From NCBI GenBank assembly GCA_035553855.1, contig DATMJO010000082.1, positions 37,217 through 101,216 of the forward strand: DNA of 64,000 bases, given 5' to 3'. The DNA comes from JBBDYQ01 sp035553855 (GTDB lineage Bacteria; Actinomycetota; Thermoleophilia; Solirubrobacterales; Thermoleophilaceae). Under the pieces are notes generated by a model. It did no database searches, was not told the origin of the DNA, and saw only the letters and a list, made by a program, of their open reading frames with translations. Within the stretch, counting starts at the first letter, position 1; the number at the start of each line of letters is the position of its first letter. Positions 15,070 through 23,529 of this stretch are shown piece by piece. The position numbers and the translations under genes were made by a program.

Positions 15070-17054
15070 CAGCGGCGCTCCAGCACCAGCGTGCCGTCCG
15101 CGTCCGCGGCCCCAGCCCATCCGGGCGGCACGACGAGCGTCGCCTCCGGCAGCTCGACGATCGCCGGCCCCGCCACCTCCCCCGCAGGAGCGCCGCGCCA
15201 TACGCGGGTCTCGAGCCATTCCCCCGCGAAGCGCGCGCGCCGGGTCGCGTGCCCGCCGGCCGGCGGCGCTCCGCCTCCCGGGAGATCGCCGCCCGGAACC
15301 GCGACGGCCACGCGAACGGTCACGAGCTCGAGCCGGGCGCCGAAGTCGGAGTGCCCGTAGCGCTCCTGGTGCGCGGCGTCGAAGGCGTCCCTGAGCGCCC
15401 CGATGTCCGGCTCGGGCTCGCCCGCGACGGTGAGCTCGAACGCCTGCCCCGCGTAGCGCAGGTCGTAGGACGCGCGGACCTCGGCGCCGGGCTCCCCGAG
15501 CTCGTCGCGGCCCCGTGCCGCGAGCCGGGCGACCGCCTCGGACACGGCGTCGCGCGTGAGCCCGTCGCCGGAGAGCAGGACGCTCTCCACGAGGTCGCGC
15601 CGGCGCTCCGACACGACCAGCCCGACCGCCGAGAGCACGCCCGACGCGGGCGGCACCGCGATCCGCACGATGCCCAGCTCCTCCGCGATCGCGGCTGCGT
15701 GCAGCGGCCCCGCGCCGCCGAAGGGAAGCAGCGCGAGGTCGCGTGGATCGAGCCCGCGCTCGACGGTCATCACGCGCACCGCCCGCGCCATCTCGAGGCT
15801 CGCGAGGCGAACGATTCCCTCCGCGGCCTCCAGGGGCTCGAGCCGGACGTCGGCCGCGAGCGCGGCGAGCGCCCGCTCCGCGGCCCCGGCGTCGAGCGCC
15901 ACCCCGCCCGCGAGCGTGCCCTCGGGGTCCAGGTAGCCGAGCAGCAGGTTGGCGTCGGTGACCGTCGGCTCGGCCCCGCCGCGGCCGTAGCAGGCAGGCC
16001 CGGGCTCGGCGCCCGCGGAGCGCGGGCCGACCCGCAGCGCCCCGCCGGGGTCACGCCAGGCGACGCTGCCGCCGCCCGCGCCGACGGTGTGCACGTCGAC
16101 CATCGGCAGCGCGAGCGCCCGCCCGCCGACCTCGCGCCCGCCGCTCGTCGCCTCCCGCCCGGCGCGCACGATCGAGACGTCGCAGGAGGTGCCGCCCATG
16201 TCGAGGCAGACCGCATCGGGGAAGCCCGCGCGTGCGGCGAGGCGCGCCGCGCCGACGGCGCCTCCGGCCGGGCCGGAGAGGACGGTCCAGGAGCCGTGCC
16301 GCCCCGCGGTGTCCGCGTCGGCGACGCCGCCGCCCGAGAGCATCACCTCGGGAGCCGGGAGGCCGGCTTCGCGGGCCCGCTCGGCGAGCCGGCCGAGGTA
16401 GCGGCGCAGGAGCGGCGAGAGCGCGGCGTCCACCACCGTCGTCGCGCAGCGCTCGTACTCGCGGAAGACGGCAGCCGTCTCGTGTGAGGTCGAGACGTGC
16501 AGGCCCGGCCGCTCCTCGCCGATCAGCGTGGCCGTCGCGCGCTCGTGCTCCGGGTGCCGGAAGCCCCACAGCAGGCAGACCGCCGCTGCCTCGACATCGG
16601 GCAGCGCCTCAACGCGCCCACGGAGCACCTCCATGTCGAGCGCGCGCAGGACTCCGTCGGGCACCGTGCGCTCCGGCACGCCCACGCGGAGATCGGCGGG
16701 GACGAGCGGTGGCGGGTGACCTGCGCAGAGGCGGTAAAGCTCGGCACGGGCCTGGCGCCCGAGCTCCTCGATGTCGGTGAATCCCTCGGTTGCGAACAGC
16801 GCCGTTCTCGCCGCTCGCCCCTCGAGCAGGGCGTTCGTGCCCACGGTCATCCCGTGTACGAACCTGCCCACGTCCTGCGGCGAGGCGCCGGCCCGATCGA
16901 GGGCCCGGCGGACGGCGTCGAGCACGCCGGCCGACTGGTCGGAAGGCGTGGTCGGCGCCTTCGCCGTCACGAGGCCGGCGGGACCGAGCAGCGCGGCGTC
17001 CGTGAACGTGCCGCCGACATCGACTCCAAGCAGTAGCGGGGACAGGCCCCGCAT
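15069..17054 (-). CDS. hyuA: Hydantoinase A / oxoprolinase alpha subunit
   Basis: 661 residues. LLLGVDVGGTFTDAAL is the actin-like ATPase phosphate-binding loop; VHGMTVGTNALLEGR, DMGGTSCDVSIVR and PFGGAGPLHA are HyuA hallmarks. Acts with HyuB. Codons 2-6 lie inside a REP-like palindrome (17037-17051), so the first residues may derive from a repeat insertion. The GC-rich coding matches its neighbours, giving no sign of recent transfer. Confidence 0.93.
   Translation of the reverse strand: MRGLSPLLLGVDVGGTFTDAALLGPAGLVTAKAPTTPSDQSAGVLDAVRRALDRAGASPQDVGRFVHGMTVGTNALLEGRAARTALFATEGFTDIEELGRQARAELYRLCAGHPPPLVPADLRVGVPERTVPDGVLRALDMEVLRGRVEALPDVEAAAVCLLWGFRHPEHERATATLIGEERPGLHVSTSHETAAVFREYERCATTVVDAALSPLLRRYLGRLAERAREAGLPAPEVMLSGGGVADADTAGRHGSWTVLSGPAGGAVGAARLAARAGFPDAVCLDMGGTSCDVSIVRAGREATSGGREVGGRALALPMVDVHTVGAGGGSVAWRDPGGALRVGPRSAGAEPGPACYGRGGAEPTVTDANLLLGYLDPEGTLAGGVALDAGAAERALAALAADVRLEPLEAAEGIVRLASLEMARAVRVMTVERGLDPRDLALLPFGGAGPLHAAAIAEELGIVRIAVPPASGVLSAVGLVVSERRRDLVESVLLSGDGLTRDAVSEAVARLAARGRDELGEPGAEVRASYDLRYAGQAFELTVAGEPEPDIGALRDAFDAAHQERYGHSDFGARLELVTVRVAVAVPGGDLPGGGAPPAGGHATRRARFAGEWLETRVWRGAPAGEVAGPAIVELPEATLVVPPGWAGAADADGTLVLERR
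17037..17051. repeat. REP-like palindrome at the hyuA start
   Basis: CGGGG-ACAGG-CCCCG: a short inverted repeat overlapping the second to sixth codons of hyuA. It is comparable to the units at 2567 and 7562, and the motif GGGGCCTGTCCCC on the other strand resembles dispersed repeats of GC-rich bacteria. Confidence 0.4.
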
Positions 17055-17087
17055 TCAACACGCCGGCCGCCCGGGCGGCCGCGACGG

Positions 17088-17507
17088 CTACGCGGCGGTG
17101 GCTTCCTCGAAGCTCTCGTCGAGGTGGCGGTGGGACGGGCAGTACTTGCTGCCGGGCAGCGGCACGCGCTGGCAGGCCGTGCCCTTGCGCGTGGTGGCGT
17201 GGCAGCAGAGCGGGCTCCCGTCGAAGGTGACCCCGGCGCGGGCGTGCTGGTCGACGTATTCGACCGCGAGCGTCATGTAGCGCTCGATCACGCTGTACGC
17301 GCGCATCTGCGCGCTCATGGGGAACAGGTCGCGCACGTCGTGGAAGAGCGTGCGCGCGGGCTTGGCGAAGTAGTAGCGGTCCGTCGCGAGCCGCTCGACC
17401 GCGGCCTCACAGCTGCGCAGGAAGCGCTCGCGGCCACAGCTGGAGCGCGGGCGCTCTTCGACGAGCGGCGCGAGCTCTCGATACATCAGACGGCTGAACT
17501 GATACAT
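17088..17507 (-). CDS. Small protein with C-terminal Cys/His zinc-binding motif
   Basis: 139 residues, function unknown to me. The N-terminal half is helical (MYQFSRLMYRELAPLVEE); the C-terminal half carries CCHATTRKGTACQRVPLPG then YCPSHRH, a compact C-x6/7-C...C-x2-H arrangement similar to short Zn motifs in phage and actinobacterial proteins. AGGGAGGGATGAG precedes ATG 17507. A 198-base upstream gap is AT-richer and probably holds its promoter. It stands alone. Confidence 0.7.
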   Translation of the reverse strand: MYQFSRLMYRELAPLVEERPRSSCGRERFLRSCEAAVERLATDRYYFAKPARTLFHDVRDLFPMSAQMRAYSVIERYMTLAVEYVDQHARAGVTFDGSPLCCHATTRKGTACQRVPLPGSKYCPSHRHLDESFEEATAA

Positions 17508-17705
17508 CGGCCTCTCATCCCTCCCTACGAATCCGGCAGTCCGTTGTTTGCGCCGGCGCCGGCCGAGTGTCGCAACGGCGTGTAAAGCGACAACGTAGGC
17601 ATTGTTGATTTCGAGTTAAGACTCTGCTTCGGGGATCCGCGTAACCCATCGGGGCACGCGCTCATCCCAACAACGGGCGGGGTGCCGGGAACTGGCGGAG
17701 GGCCG

Positions 17706-18338
17706 TCAGCGCGGCGGCAGGCTGCCGTACACGGAGCGCATGAAGATCTGCGTGAGCGCGTCGACGACCGCGTCGGCGTCGCCGCCGTCGCGGGCGAGCT
17801 GGTACAGCCGCCGCTCGGTCATCCAGCACAGCGCGGTCGCGGTCTCGAGCGGATCGATGGCGGTCACGCGGCCCGCCTCGAGGTCGGCCTCGATGCGCTC
17901 ACGGCTCGCGGTGATGAAGCGCCCGATCACCGCGTTCCAGAACGAGCGCACCTCGTCGTCGTGCATCGACGCCTCGGTGACGGCGCGGAGCAGGTGGGCG
18001 CTCTCCAGGTAGAGGCGCGTGATCTCGGCGAGCGATACGCGGATCTCGGCGGCCGGGTCCTCGCCCGTGCCGTGCCACCAGCGGTCGGCCTGCTGGTAGA
18101 GGATCTCGACGACCTCGACGGTCAGGCGCATCAGCAGCTCGCGCTTGTCGCGGAAGTAGAAGTAGAAGGCCGTGCGGCCGATGCCGGCATCGCGCGAGAC
18201 GCGCTCGACGCTGAGCGCGGAATAGGGGCTTCCGCCCTCGATCAGCGCACGGGCCGACCGGAGGATTGCCTCCTCGACCTCGGCGCGTCGTTCAGTTCGC
18301 TTCCCTGCCGCCACGAGTCCGTCCTTCCCTGCTGCCAC
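17706..18338 (-). CDS. TetR-family transcriptional regulator
   Basis: 210 residues from GTG 18338; GTG 18314 is an alternative giving 202. The helix-turn-helix is VERVSRDAGIGRTAFYFYFRDKRELLMRL, followed by a helical ligand-binding domain. The first 16 residues (AAGKDGLVAAGK) are a tandem duplication caused by a 24-base DNA repeat. Divergent from the R2lox gene, which it probably represses through the palindrome at 18363. Confidence 0.93.
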   Translation of the reverse strand: MAAGKDGLVAAGKRTERRAEVEEAILRSARALIEGGSPYSALSVERVSRDAGIGRTAFYFYFRDKRELLMRLTVEVVEILYQQADRWWHGTGEDPAAEIRVSLAEITRLYLESAHLLRAVTEASMHDDEVRSFWNAVIGRFITASRERIEADLEAGRVTAIDPLETATALCWMTERRLYQLARDGGDADAVVDALTQIFMRSVYGSLPPR

Positions 18339-18347
18339 GAGTCCGTC
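18301..18347. repeat. 24-base tandem duplication over the tetR start
   Basis: Two 23-base copies (18301-18323 and 18325-18347, period 24) differ at one base. Both contain the minus-strand GTG and AAG of the TetR start region, so the gene has two equivalent start sites with identical context. This is consistent with a recent slippage duplication. Confidence 0.75.
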
Positions 18348-18362
18348 GCGAGTGTAGGTCTG

Positions 18363-18373
18363 GACACCGTGTC
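18363..18373. promoter_or_regulatory. Putative TetR operator
   Basis: GACAC-C-GTGTC is an odd palindrome with 5-base arms in the divergent gap between tetR (start 18338) and the R2lox gene (start 18402). Size and position fit a TetR half-site pair that would control both genes. The motif TTGACA on the minus strand overlaps it and could be the tetR -35. Confidence 0.5.
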
Positions 18374-18401
18374 AATGCGACGGTAATGTCCGACGGCTCG
18401 C

Positions 18402-19313
18402 ATGGCCAGTCTGCTCGATCTGACAAAGGGAACCGGAGACGTCGCCCAGATAGGCGACGACGCATACCTCAGCAAGACGCTCAAGCTCATGGAGCCACAG
18501 CAGCTCTACACGCTTTGGGAGCGTCAGCACTGGCAGTCGCAGACCGTCGACCTCGAGCGCGACAAGCGCGACTTCGCCTCGCTCGGCGACGAGGATCGCG
18601 AGCAGCTCATGTGGATCCTCTCGGCGTTCTTCGTCGGCGAGGAGCGCGTCACGACCGAGTTCTCGGGGCTCGTGATGGCCTACGAGGACGAGCAGGAGGA
18701 GGCGTTCCTCACCACCCAGCAGGTCGACGAGGCCCGCCACATGCAGTTCTTCGACCGCTGGTTCCGCGAGGTCGCCTCCCTGGAGGGTGATGGGATCAAC
18801 GACCGTCTCGCGCGCGTTCGGGAGGCCCTCACCGAGCCGTTCGTGAAGCTCTTCGACGACTCGCTCGTGGCCGCCGGGCGCAGGCTGATCGCCGACCCGT
18901 CCGACCGCGACGCGAAGACCGACTTCATCACGACCTACCATATGGTCATCGAGGGCACGCTCGCTCTCACGGGCCAGCACTTCCTGCTCGACTTCTGCGA
19001 GAAGCGGGACCTTCTGCCCGGCTTCCAGGAGGGCTTCTCGAACATCGCGCGCGACGAGCACCGCCACGTCGCGTACGGCACCTGGTACCTGCAGCAGCGC
19101 TGCCTCCAGGACCCCGGCGCGGCGAAGCGGGTGCAGGACACGCTGATGGAGTTGCTGCCGCTCGCCGCGGGCGTGCTCGTGCCGCCCGGCTACTCGCTGG
19201 GCGACGACTACACCTACCTCGGCTTCACATCCGAGGAGCAGACCGCCTTCGCCTACACGGCGCTCACGCGGCGCCTGAAGGTGATCGGGATCGGCCTCCC
19301 GGTAGCGGCCTGA
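18402..19313 (+). CDS. R2-like ligand-binding oxidase (R2lox)
   Basis: 303-residue ferritin-superfamily protein. Predicted Mn/Fe ligands: E80 (FFVGEERV), E110 and H113 (DEARH), E184 (YHMVIE), E219 and H222 (ARDEHRH). V83 is three residues after the first Glu and Y179 is five before the fourth, exactly the spacing of Val71 and Tyr162 that form the ether cross-link in M. tuberculosis R2lox. That separates it from ribonucleotide reductase R2, which carries a radical Tyr elsewhere. R2lox proteins bind a fatty acid; their reaction is unsettled. Divergent from TetR. Confidence 0.88.
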   Translation: MASLLDLTKGTGDVAQIGDDAYLSKTLKLMEPQQLYTLWERQHWQSQTVDLERDKRDFASLGDEDREQLMWILSAFFVGEERVTTEFSGLVMAYEDEQEEAFLTTQQVDEARHMQFFDRWFREVASLEGDGINDRLARVREALTEPFVKLFDDSLVAAGRRLIADPSDRDAKTDFITTYHMVIEGTLALTGQHFLLDFCEKRDLLPGFQEGFSNIARDEHRHVAYGTWYLQQRCLQDPGAAKRVQDTLMELLPLAAGVLVPPGYSLGDDYTYLGFTSEEQTAFAYTALTRRLKVIGIGLPVAA

Positions 19314-19335
19314 CGCTAACCTCGTCGGCCCCCCC

Positions 19336-20994
19336 ATGGCCGACTACCAGTACGTCTACTCCACCTACCGCCTGACCCGGGTCTTCCCCCCCGACAAGGT
19401 CGTCCTCCAGGACATCTCCCTGTCGTTCCTGCCCGGGGCGAAGATCGGCGTGCTGGGCGCGAACGGCGCCGGCAAGTCCACGCTGCTGCGGATCATGGCC
19501 GGCCGCGACGACGGCTTCCAGGGCGAGGCCCAGCTCGCGCCCGGCGCCACCGTCGGCCTGCTCGAGCAGGAGCCCGCTCTCGACGAGTCCAAGGACGTGC
19601 GCGGCAACGTCGAGGAGGCGCTGGCCGACCAGCGGGCGCTGCTCGACCGCTTCACGGAGCTGTCGGCGAACTACTCCGACGAGACCGCCGACGAGTTCGC
19701 GAAGGTCCAGGAGCGGATCGACGCGACTAATGCGTGGAACCTCGACACGAAGCTCGAGATCGCGATGGACGCGCTGCGCTTGCCGCCCGGCGACGCGGAC
19801 GTGACGAAGCTCTCCGGCGGTGAGCGCCGGCGCGTGGCGCTCTGCCGGCTGCTCCTCACCCAGCCCGACCTGCTGCTGCTCGACGAGCCGACGAACCACC
19901 TGGACGCCGAGTCGGTCGCCTGGCTCGAGCGCCACCTGCGCGACTACCCCGGCTGCGTCGTGGCCGTCACGCACGACCGCTACTTCCTCGACAACGTGAC
20001 GGGCTGGATCCTCGAGCTGGACCGGGGCCGGGGGATTCCCTACGAGGGCAACTACTCGGGCTGGCTCGACCAGAAGCGGGCGCGGCTCGCGCAGGCCGAG
20101 AAGAAGGAGAAGGCGCGGCTCAAGACGATCGAGCGGGAGATCGAGTGGGTGCGCCTCAACCCCGCCGCGCGGCGGACGCAGCCGAAGGCGCGCATCAAGA
20201 ACTACGAGGCGCTGCTCGCGCAGGACGACGCCCAGCGCTCGCGCGACATGCAGATCCACATCCCCGCCGGGCAGCGGCTCGGCGATCTGGTCGTGGAGGC
20301 CGACGGCCTCACGAAGGGCTACGGCGACAAGCTGCTCTTCGAGGACCTCTCCTTCAGCCTGCCCCGCGGCGGGATCGTCGGCGTGATCGGCCCGAACGGC
20401 GCCGGCAAGACGACGCTGTTCCGGATGATCGTGGGGCAGGAGACGCCCGACGACGGGTCGCTGCGCCTCGGGGAGACGGTCGACCTCGCCTACGTGGACC
20501 AGTCACGCGACGCGCTCGACCCCGAGAAGACGGTCTGGCAGGAGATCTCCGGCGGCGCGGAGCAGATCGACGTCGGCGGGCGCCAGATGAACTCCCGCGC
20601 CTACACCTCGGGCTTCAACTTCCGCTCGGAGGAGCAGCAGAAGAAGGTCGCGAAGCTCTCGGGCGGGGAGCGCAACCGCCTCCACCTCGCGAAGCTCCTG
20701 CGCAGCGGCGGCAACCTGCTGCTGCTGGACGAGCCCACCAACGACCTCGACGTGGACACGCTGCGCGCGCTCGAGGAGGCGCTCCTCTCCTTCGCGGGCT
20801 GCGCCGTCGTGATCTCGCACGACCGCTGGTTCCTCGACCGCATCGCGACGCATGTGCTCGCGTTCGAGGGCGAGTCGCGGGTCGTCTGGTACGAGGGGAA
20901 CTTCGACGCCTACGAGGAGGACCGGCGACGCCGCCTGGGCGACGCCGCCGATCGTCCTCACCGCATCACCTACAAGAAGCTCACCCGCTCCTGA
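19336..20994 (+). CDS. ettA: Energy-dependent translational throttle EttA (ABC-F ATPase)
   Basis: 552 residues: two ABC domains in one chain without membrane segments. First Walker A GANGAGKST and signature LSGGERRR; second Walker A GPNGAGKTT and signature LSGGERNR. Between them are a charged helical linker (P-site tRNA interaction motif) and an arm insertion in domain 1 (ETADEFAKVQERIDATNAW). EttA gates entry of ribosomes into elongation according to ADP/ATP. TAACCT lies 13 bases before ATG with no Shine-Dalgarno. Confidence 0.94.
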   Translation: MADYQYVYSTYRLTRVFPPDKVVLQDISLSFLPGAKIGVLGANGAGKSTLLRIMAGRDDGFQGEAQLAPGATVGLLEQEPALDESKDVRGNVEEALADQRALLDRFTELSANYSDETADEFAKVQERIDATNAWNLDTKLEIAMDALRLPPGDADVTKLSGGERRRVALCRLLLTQPDLLLLDEPTNHLDAESVAWLERHLRDYPGCVVAVTHDRYFLDNVTGWILELDRGRGIPYEGNYSGWLDQKRARLAQAEKKEKARLKTIEREIEWVRLNPAARRTQPKARIKNYEALLAQDDAQRSRDMQIHIPAGQRLGDLVVEADGLTKGYGDKLLFEDLSFSLPRGGIVGVIGPNGAGKTTLFRMIVGQETPDDGSLRLGETVDLAYVDQSRDALDPEKTVWQEISGGAEQIDVGGRQMNSRAYTSGFNFRSEEQQKKVAKLSGGERNRLHLAKLLRSGGNLLLLDEPTNDLDVDTLRALEEALLSFAGCAVVISHDRWFLDRIATHVLAFEGESRVVWYEGNFDAYEEDRRRRLGDAADRPHRITYKKLTRS

Positions 20995-21001
20995 CGAGAG
21001 C

Positions 21002-22033
21002 TCAGGCGAGCGCTCGCCCGGCGAGCGCGGCGTGCGCCCCGACCCGCTCCGCGAACTCTGCGAAGTCGCGCGCGTAGAGCTGCTGGGCGGGATCGCACTG
21101 CGCCGCCTCCGGGTCCTCCGCCACCTCGACGATGATCCCGTCCGCACCGGCTGCGGCGGCCGCGGCGGCGAGCGGCTCGACGAAGCGGCGCTCGCCCGCC
21201 GCATGGGAGGGATCGACGATCACGGGCAGGTGCGTGTGTGCCTTGAGCCACGGGATCGCGCCCAGGTCGAGCGTGAAGCGCATCGCCGTCTCGAAGGTGC
21301 GGATGCCTCGCTCGCAGAGGATCACGGGAGCGTTCGCCTCCTTGAGCACGTAGTCGGCGGCCATCAACAGCTCCTCGACCGTCGAGGAGAGGCCGCGCTT
21401 GAGCAGCACGGGCTTGCCGAGCGCGCCGACGACCTGGAGCAGGGCGTAGTTCTGCATGTTGCGGGCGCCCACCTGGATCACGTCCACGACCTCCGCCAGC
21501 GCCTCGGCGTGGCGCGCGTCGGTCAGCTCCGACACCACCGGGAGCCCGGTCTCCTCGCGCGCCTCGCGCAGGATGTCGAGCGCCTCGAGCCCGAGCCCCT
21601 GGAAGGCGAACGGCGAGGTGCGCGGCTTGAAGGCGCCGCCGCGGAGCATCGACGCGCCGGCGTCGCGCACGGCCCGCGCGACGGCGAGGGTCGAGTCGCG
21701 CGCCTCGACCGTGCAGGGGCCGGCGATCAGGCAGAAGGCCGCGTCGCCGCCGATGCGCCGTCCGCCGATCTCGAACACGCTCGGCTCCTGGTGCGCGAGG
21801 TCGAGCGAGGCGAGCTTGTACGGGCGCGAGATCTCGACCACGCGATCGACGCCGGCCATCCCCTCGAGCCCCAGCTCGCGCACGCCCTCCGGGTCGCCGA
21901 TGGCGCCGATCGCCGTCGTCAGCTCGCCGGGCATCACGACGACGTGCACGCCGGTCGTCTCGAGCCGCTCCACGACGGCGTCGACCTCGGCCTTGCCGGC
22001 CTCGGGTGTCATCACGACCATCACGTCCCGCAA
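21002..22033 (-). CDS. aroF: 3-deoxy-7-phosphoheptulonate synthase (DAHP synthase)
   Basis: 343 residues. An N-terminal ferredoxin-like regulatory domain (1-65, MVVMTPEAGKAEVDAVVERL) precedes the barrel with IAGPCTVEARD, LRGGAFKPRTSPFAFQG, GARNMQNY and SHAAGER motifs, as in T. maritima-type enzymes. It condenses PEP with erythrose 4-phosphate to enter the shikimate pathway; the N domain commonly gives Tyr/Phe inhibition. It lies 13 bases downstream of nadB. Convergent with ettA (7-base gap). Confidence 0.94.
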   Translation of the reverse strand: MRDVMVVMTPEAGKAEVDAVVERLETTGVHVVVMPGELTTAIGAIGDPEGVRELGLEGMAGVDRVVEISRPYKLASLDLAHQEPSVFEIGGRRIGGDAAFCLIAGPCTVEARDSTLAVARAVRDAGASMLRGGAFKPRTSPFAFQGLGLEALDILREAREETGLPVVSELTDARHAEALAEVVDVIQVGARNMQNYALLQVVGALGKPVLLKRGLSSTVEELLMAADYVLKEANAPVILCERGIRTFETAMRFTLDLGAIPWLKAHTHLPVIVDPSHAAGERRFVEPLAAAAAAAGADGIIVEVAEDPEAAQCDPAQQLYARDFAEFAERVGAHAALAGRALA

Positions 22034-22046
22034 TACTCGCGCAGGC

Positions 22047-23507
22047 TCAGCGCCAGCGCACCATTCGCGGCTCGCCGGACGCCCCGACGACCGAATGCAT
22101 ACCGCTCAGCTCGGGGTCCACGCGCGGGTGGTCGGTCCGCCGGTGGGCGCCGCGGCTCTCCTCGCGGGCGAGCGCGGAGCGCGCGATCAGGCGCGCCAGC
22201 GGGAACGGGTCGTCGCTGAGCTCGCGCAGGCTCGCCGGGTCGCGCTCGAGGCCCGCCAGGCGCCAGAGCGCCGCGCGCGTGTCCGGCGCCGGGACCGGGT
22301 TCGGGCCGGGAGGAGGCGCCGGTACCGGGGTGGGGGGAGGCCCGGGCTCCGCGGTCCCGGCCAGCGCTGCGCGGCGACCGAAGACGAAGCAGTCGGCGAG
22401 CGAGTTCGAAGCCAGCCGGTTCGCCCCGTGCAGGCCGTTGCAGGCGCACTCGCCGATGGCGTAGAGGCCGGGAAGCGACGAGCGCCCGTCCACGCCGGTA
22501 GCGATGCCGCCCATCGTGTAGTGGGCGGCCGGCGCCACGGGCACGAGCTCGCGGCGCGGGTCGATCCCCGCCTCGGTGAGCGTGGAGGCGATGTTCGGGA
22601 AGCGGTTCGGGGCCAGCGCCCGCATGTCGAGATGCACGGGCCCGTCCGCGAGCCGGCGCGCGATGGCGATCGCCACCTCGTCACGGGGAGCGAGCTCGTC
22701 CACGAAGCGCTCGCCCGAGGCGTCGAGCAGCGTGGCGCCCTCCCCGCGGATCGCCTCCGACACGAGAAAGCCGTCATGGGGCCCGGGCAGCGCGAGCGCC
22801 GTGGGGTGGAACTGCTGGAACTCGAGGTCGGCCAGCTCGGCGCCCGCCGCGTGGGCCAGCGTCATCCCCGCGCCGATCGCGCCGCGCGGGTTCGTGGTCC
22901 GCTCCCAGAGCGCTGCGGCGCCGCCGGTGGCGAGGATCGTCCCGCCCGCCATCAGCAGGATCCCGCGGCCGTCGCGGGTCTGCGCGCGCAGGCCGACGCA
23001 GCGGCCCTCGTGGACCCACAGCGACTCGGCGGTGGTCCACTCGAGCACCTCGATCCGCTCGTGGTTCGCGGCGCGGGCGATCAGCTGCCGCGTGATGCGG
23101 CGCCCCGTCGCGCTCCCGCCAGCGTGGACGACGCGGCGCGCCGTGTGCCCGCCCTCGAGCCCGAGCGCGAGCGCGCCGTGGCGGTCGGCGTCGAAGCGCA
23201 CGCCCAGGCGCTCGAGGTCGCGGACGCGGTCCGGGGACTCGTCGCACAGGATCCGCGTGGTGCTCTCGCGGCTGAGCCCCCGGCCGGCGTTGAGCGTGTC
23301 GGCGTAGTGGCGGTCGGGCGAGTCGCCGTGGGCGAGCGCGGCGGCGATGCCGCCCTGGGCCCAGTAGCTCGCCGACTGGTCGAGCGGGCGGCGCGAGACC
23401 AGCGCCACGCGCGCCCCCTCGCGGGCGGCCACGAGCGCGGCGAAGATGCCCGCGGCGCCGGCGCCCACGACCGCGACGTCGACGCGCTTCTCAGGGGTCT
23501 GCTCCAC
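22047..23507 (-). CDS. nadB: L-aspartate oxidase
   Basis: 486 residues. FAD-binding VAVVGAGAAGIFAALVAAREGA at the N terminus; SYWAQGGIAAAL, LEGGHTARRVVHAGGSATG and MGGIATGVDGRSSLPGLYAIGE are NadB/succinate dehydrogenase flavoprotein motifs. First step of de novo NAD synthesis (aspartate to iminoaspartate). A Pro-rich linker near residue 390 (PPPTPVPAPPPGP) is unusual. nadA and nadC are not in the window. Confidence 0.94.
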   Translation of the reverse strand: MEQTPEKRVDVAVVGAGAAGIFAALVAAREGARVALVSRRPLDQSASYWAQGGIAAALAHGDSPDRHYADTLNAGRGLSRESTTRILCDESPDRVRDLERLGVRFDADRHGALALGLEGGHTARRVVHAGGSATGRRITRQLIARAANHERIEVLEWTTAESLWVHEGRCVGLRAQTRDGRGILLMAGGTILATGGAAALWERTTNPRGAIGAGMTLAHAAGAELADLEFQQFHPTALALPGPHDGFLVSEAIRGEGATLLDASGERFVDELAPRDEVAIAIARRLADGPVHLDMRALAPNRFPNIASTLTEAGIDPRRELVPVAPAAHYTMGGIATGVDGRSSLPGLYAIGECACNGLHGANRLASNSLADCFVFGRRAALAGTAEPGPPPTPVPAPPPGPNPVPAPDTRAALWRLAGLERDPASLRELSDDPFPLARLIARSALAREESRGAHRRTDHPRVDPELSGMHSVVGASGEPRMVRWR

Positions 23508-23529
23508 GGGGGCCGATTACGGTACCGAC

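Noticed and set aside
13591..17054. Horizontally acquired catabolic island (hyuAB plus dehydrogenase)
   Set aside because: GC content and codon use look the same as neighbours; no integrase, tRNA or terminal repeats beyond one short palindrome.
18402..19313. Ribonucleotide reductase beta chain (NrdF)
   Set aside because: No nrdE or nrdI nearby, and the residue spacing matches the R2lox Val/Tyr cross-link rather than an R2 radical site.
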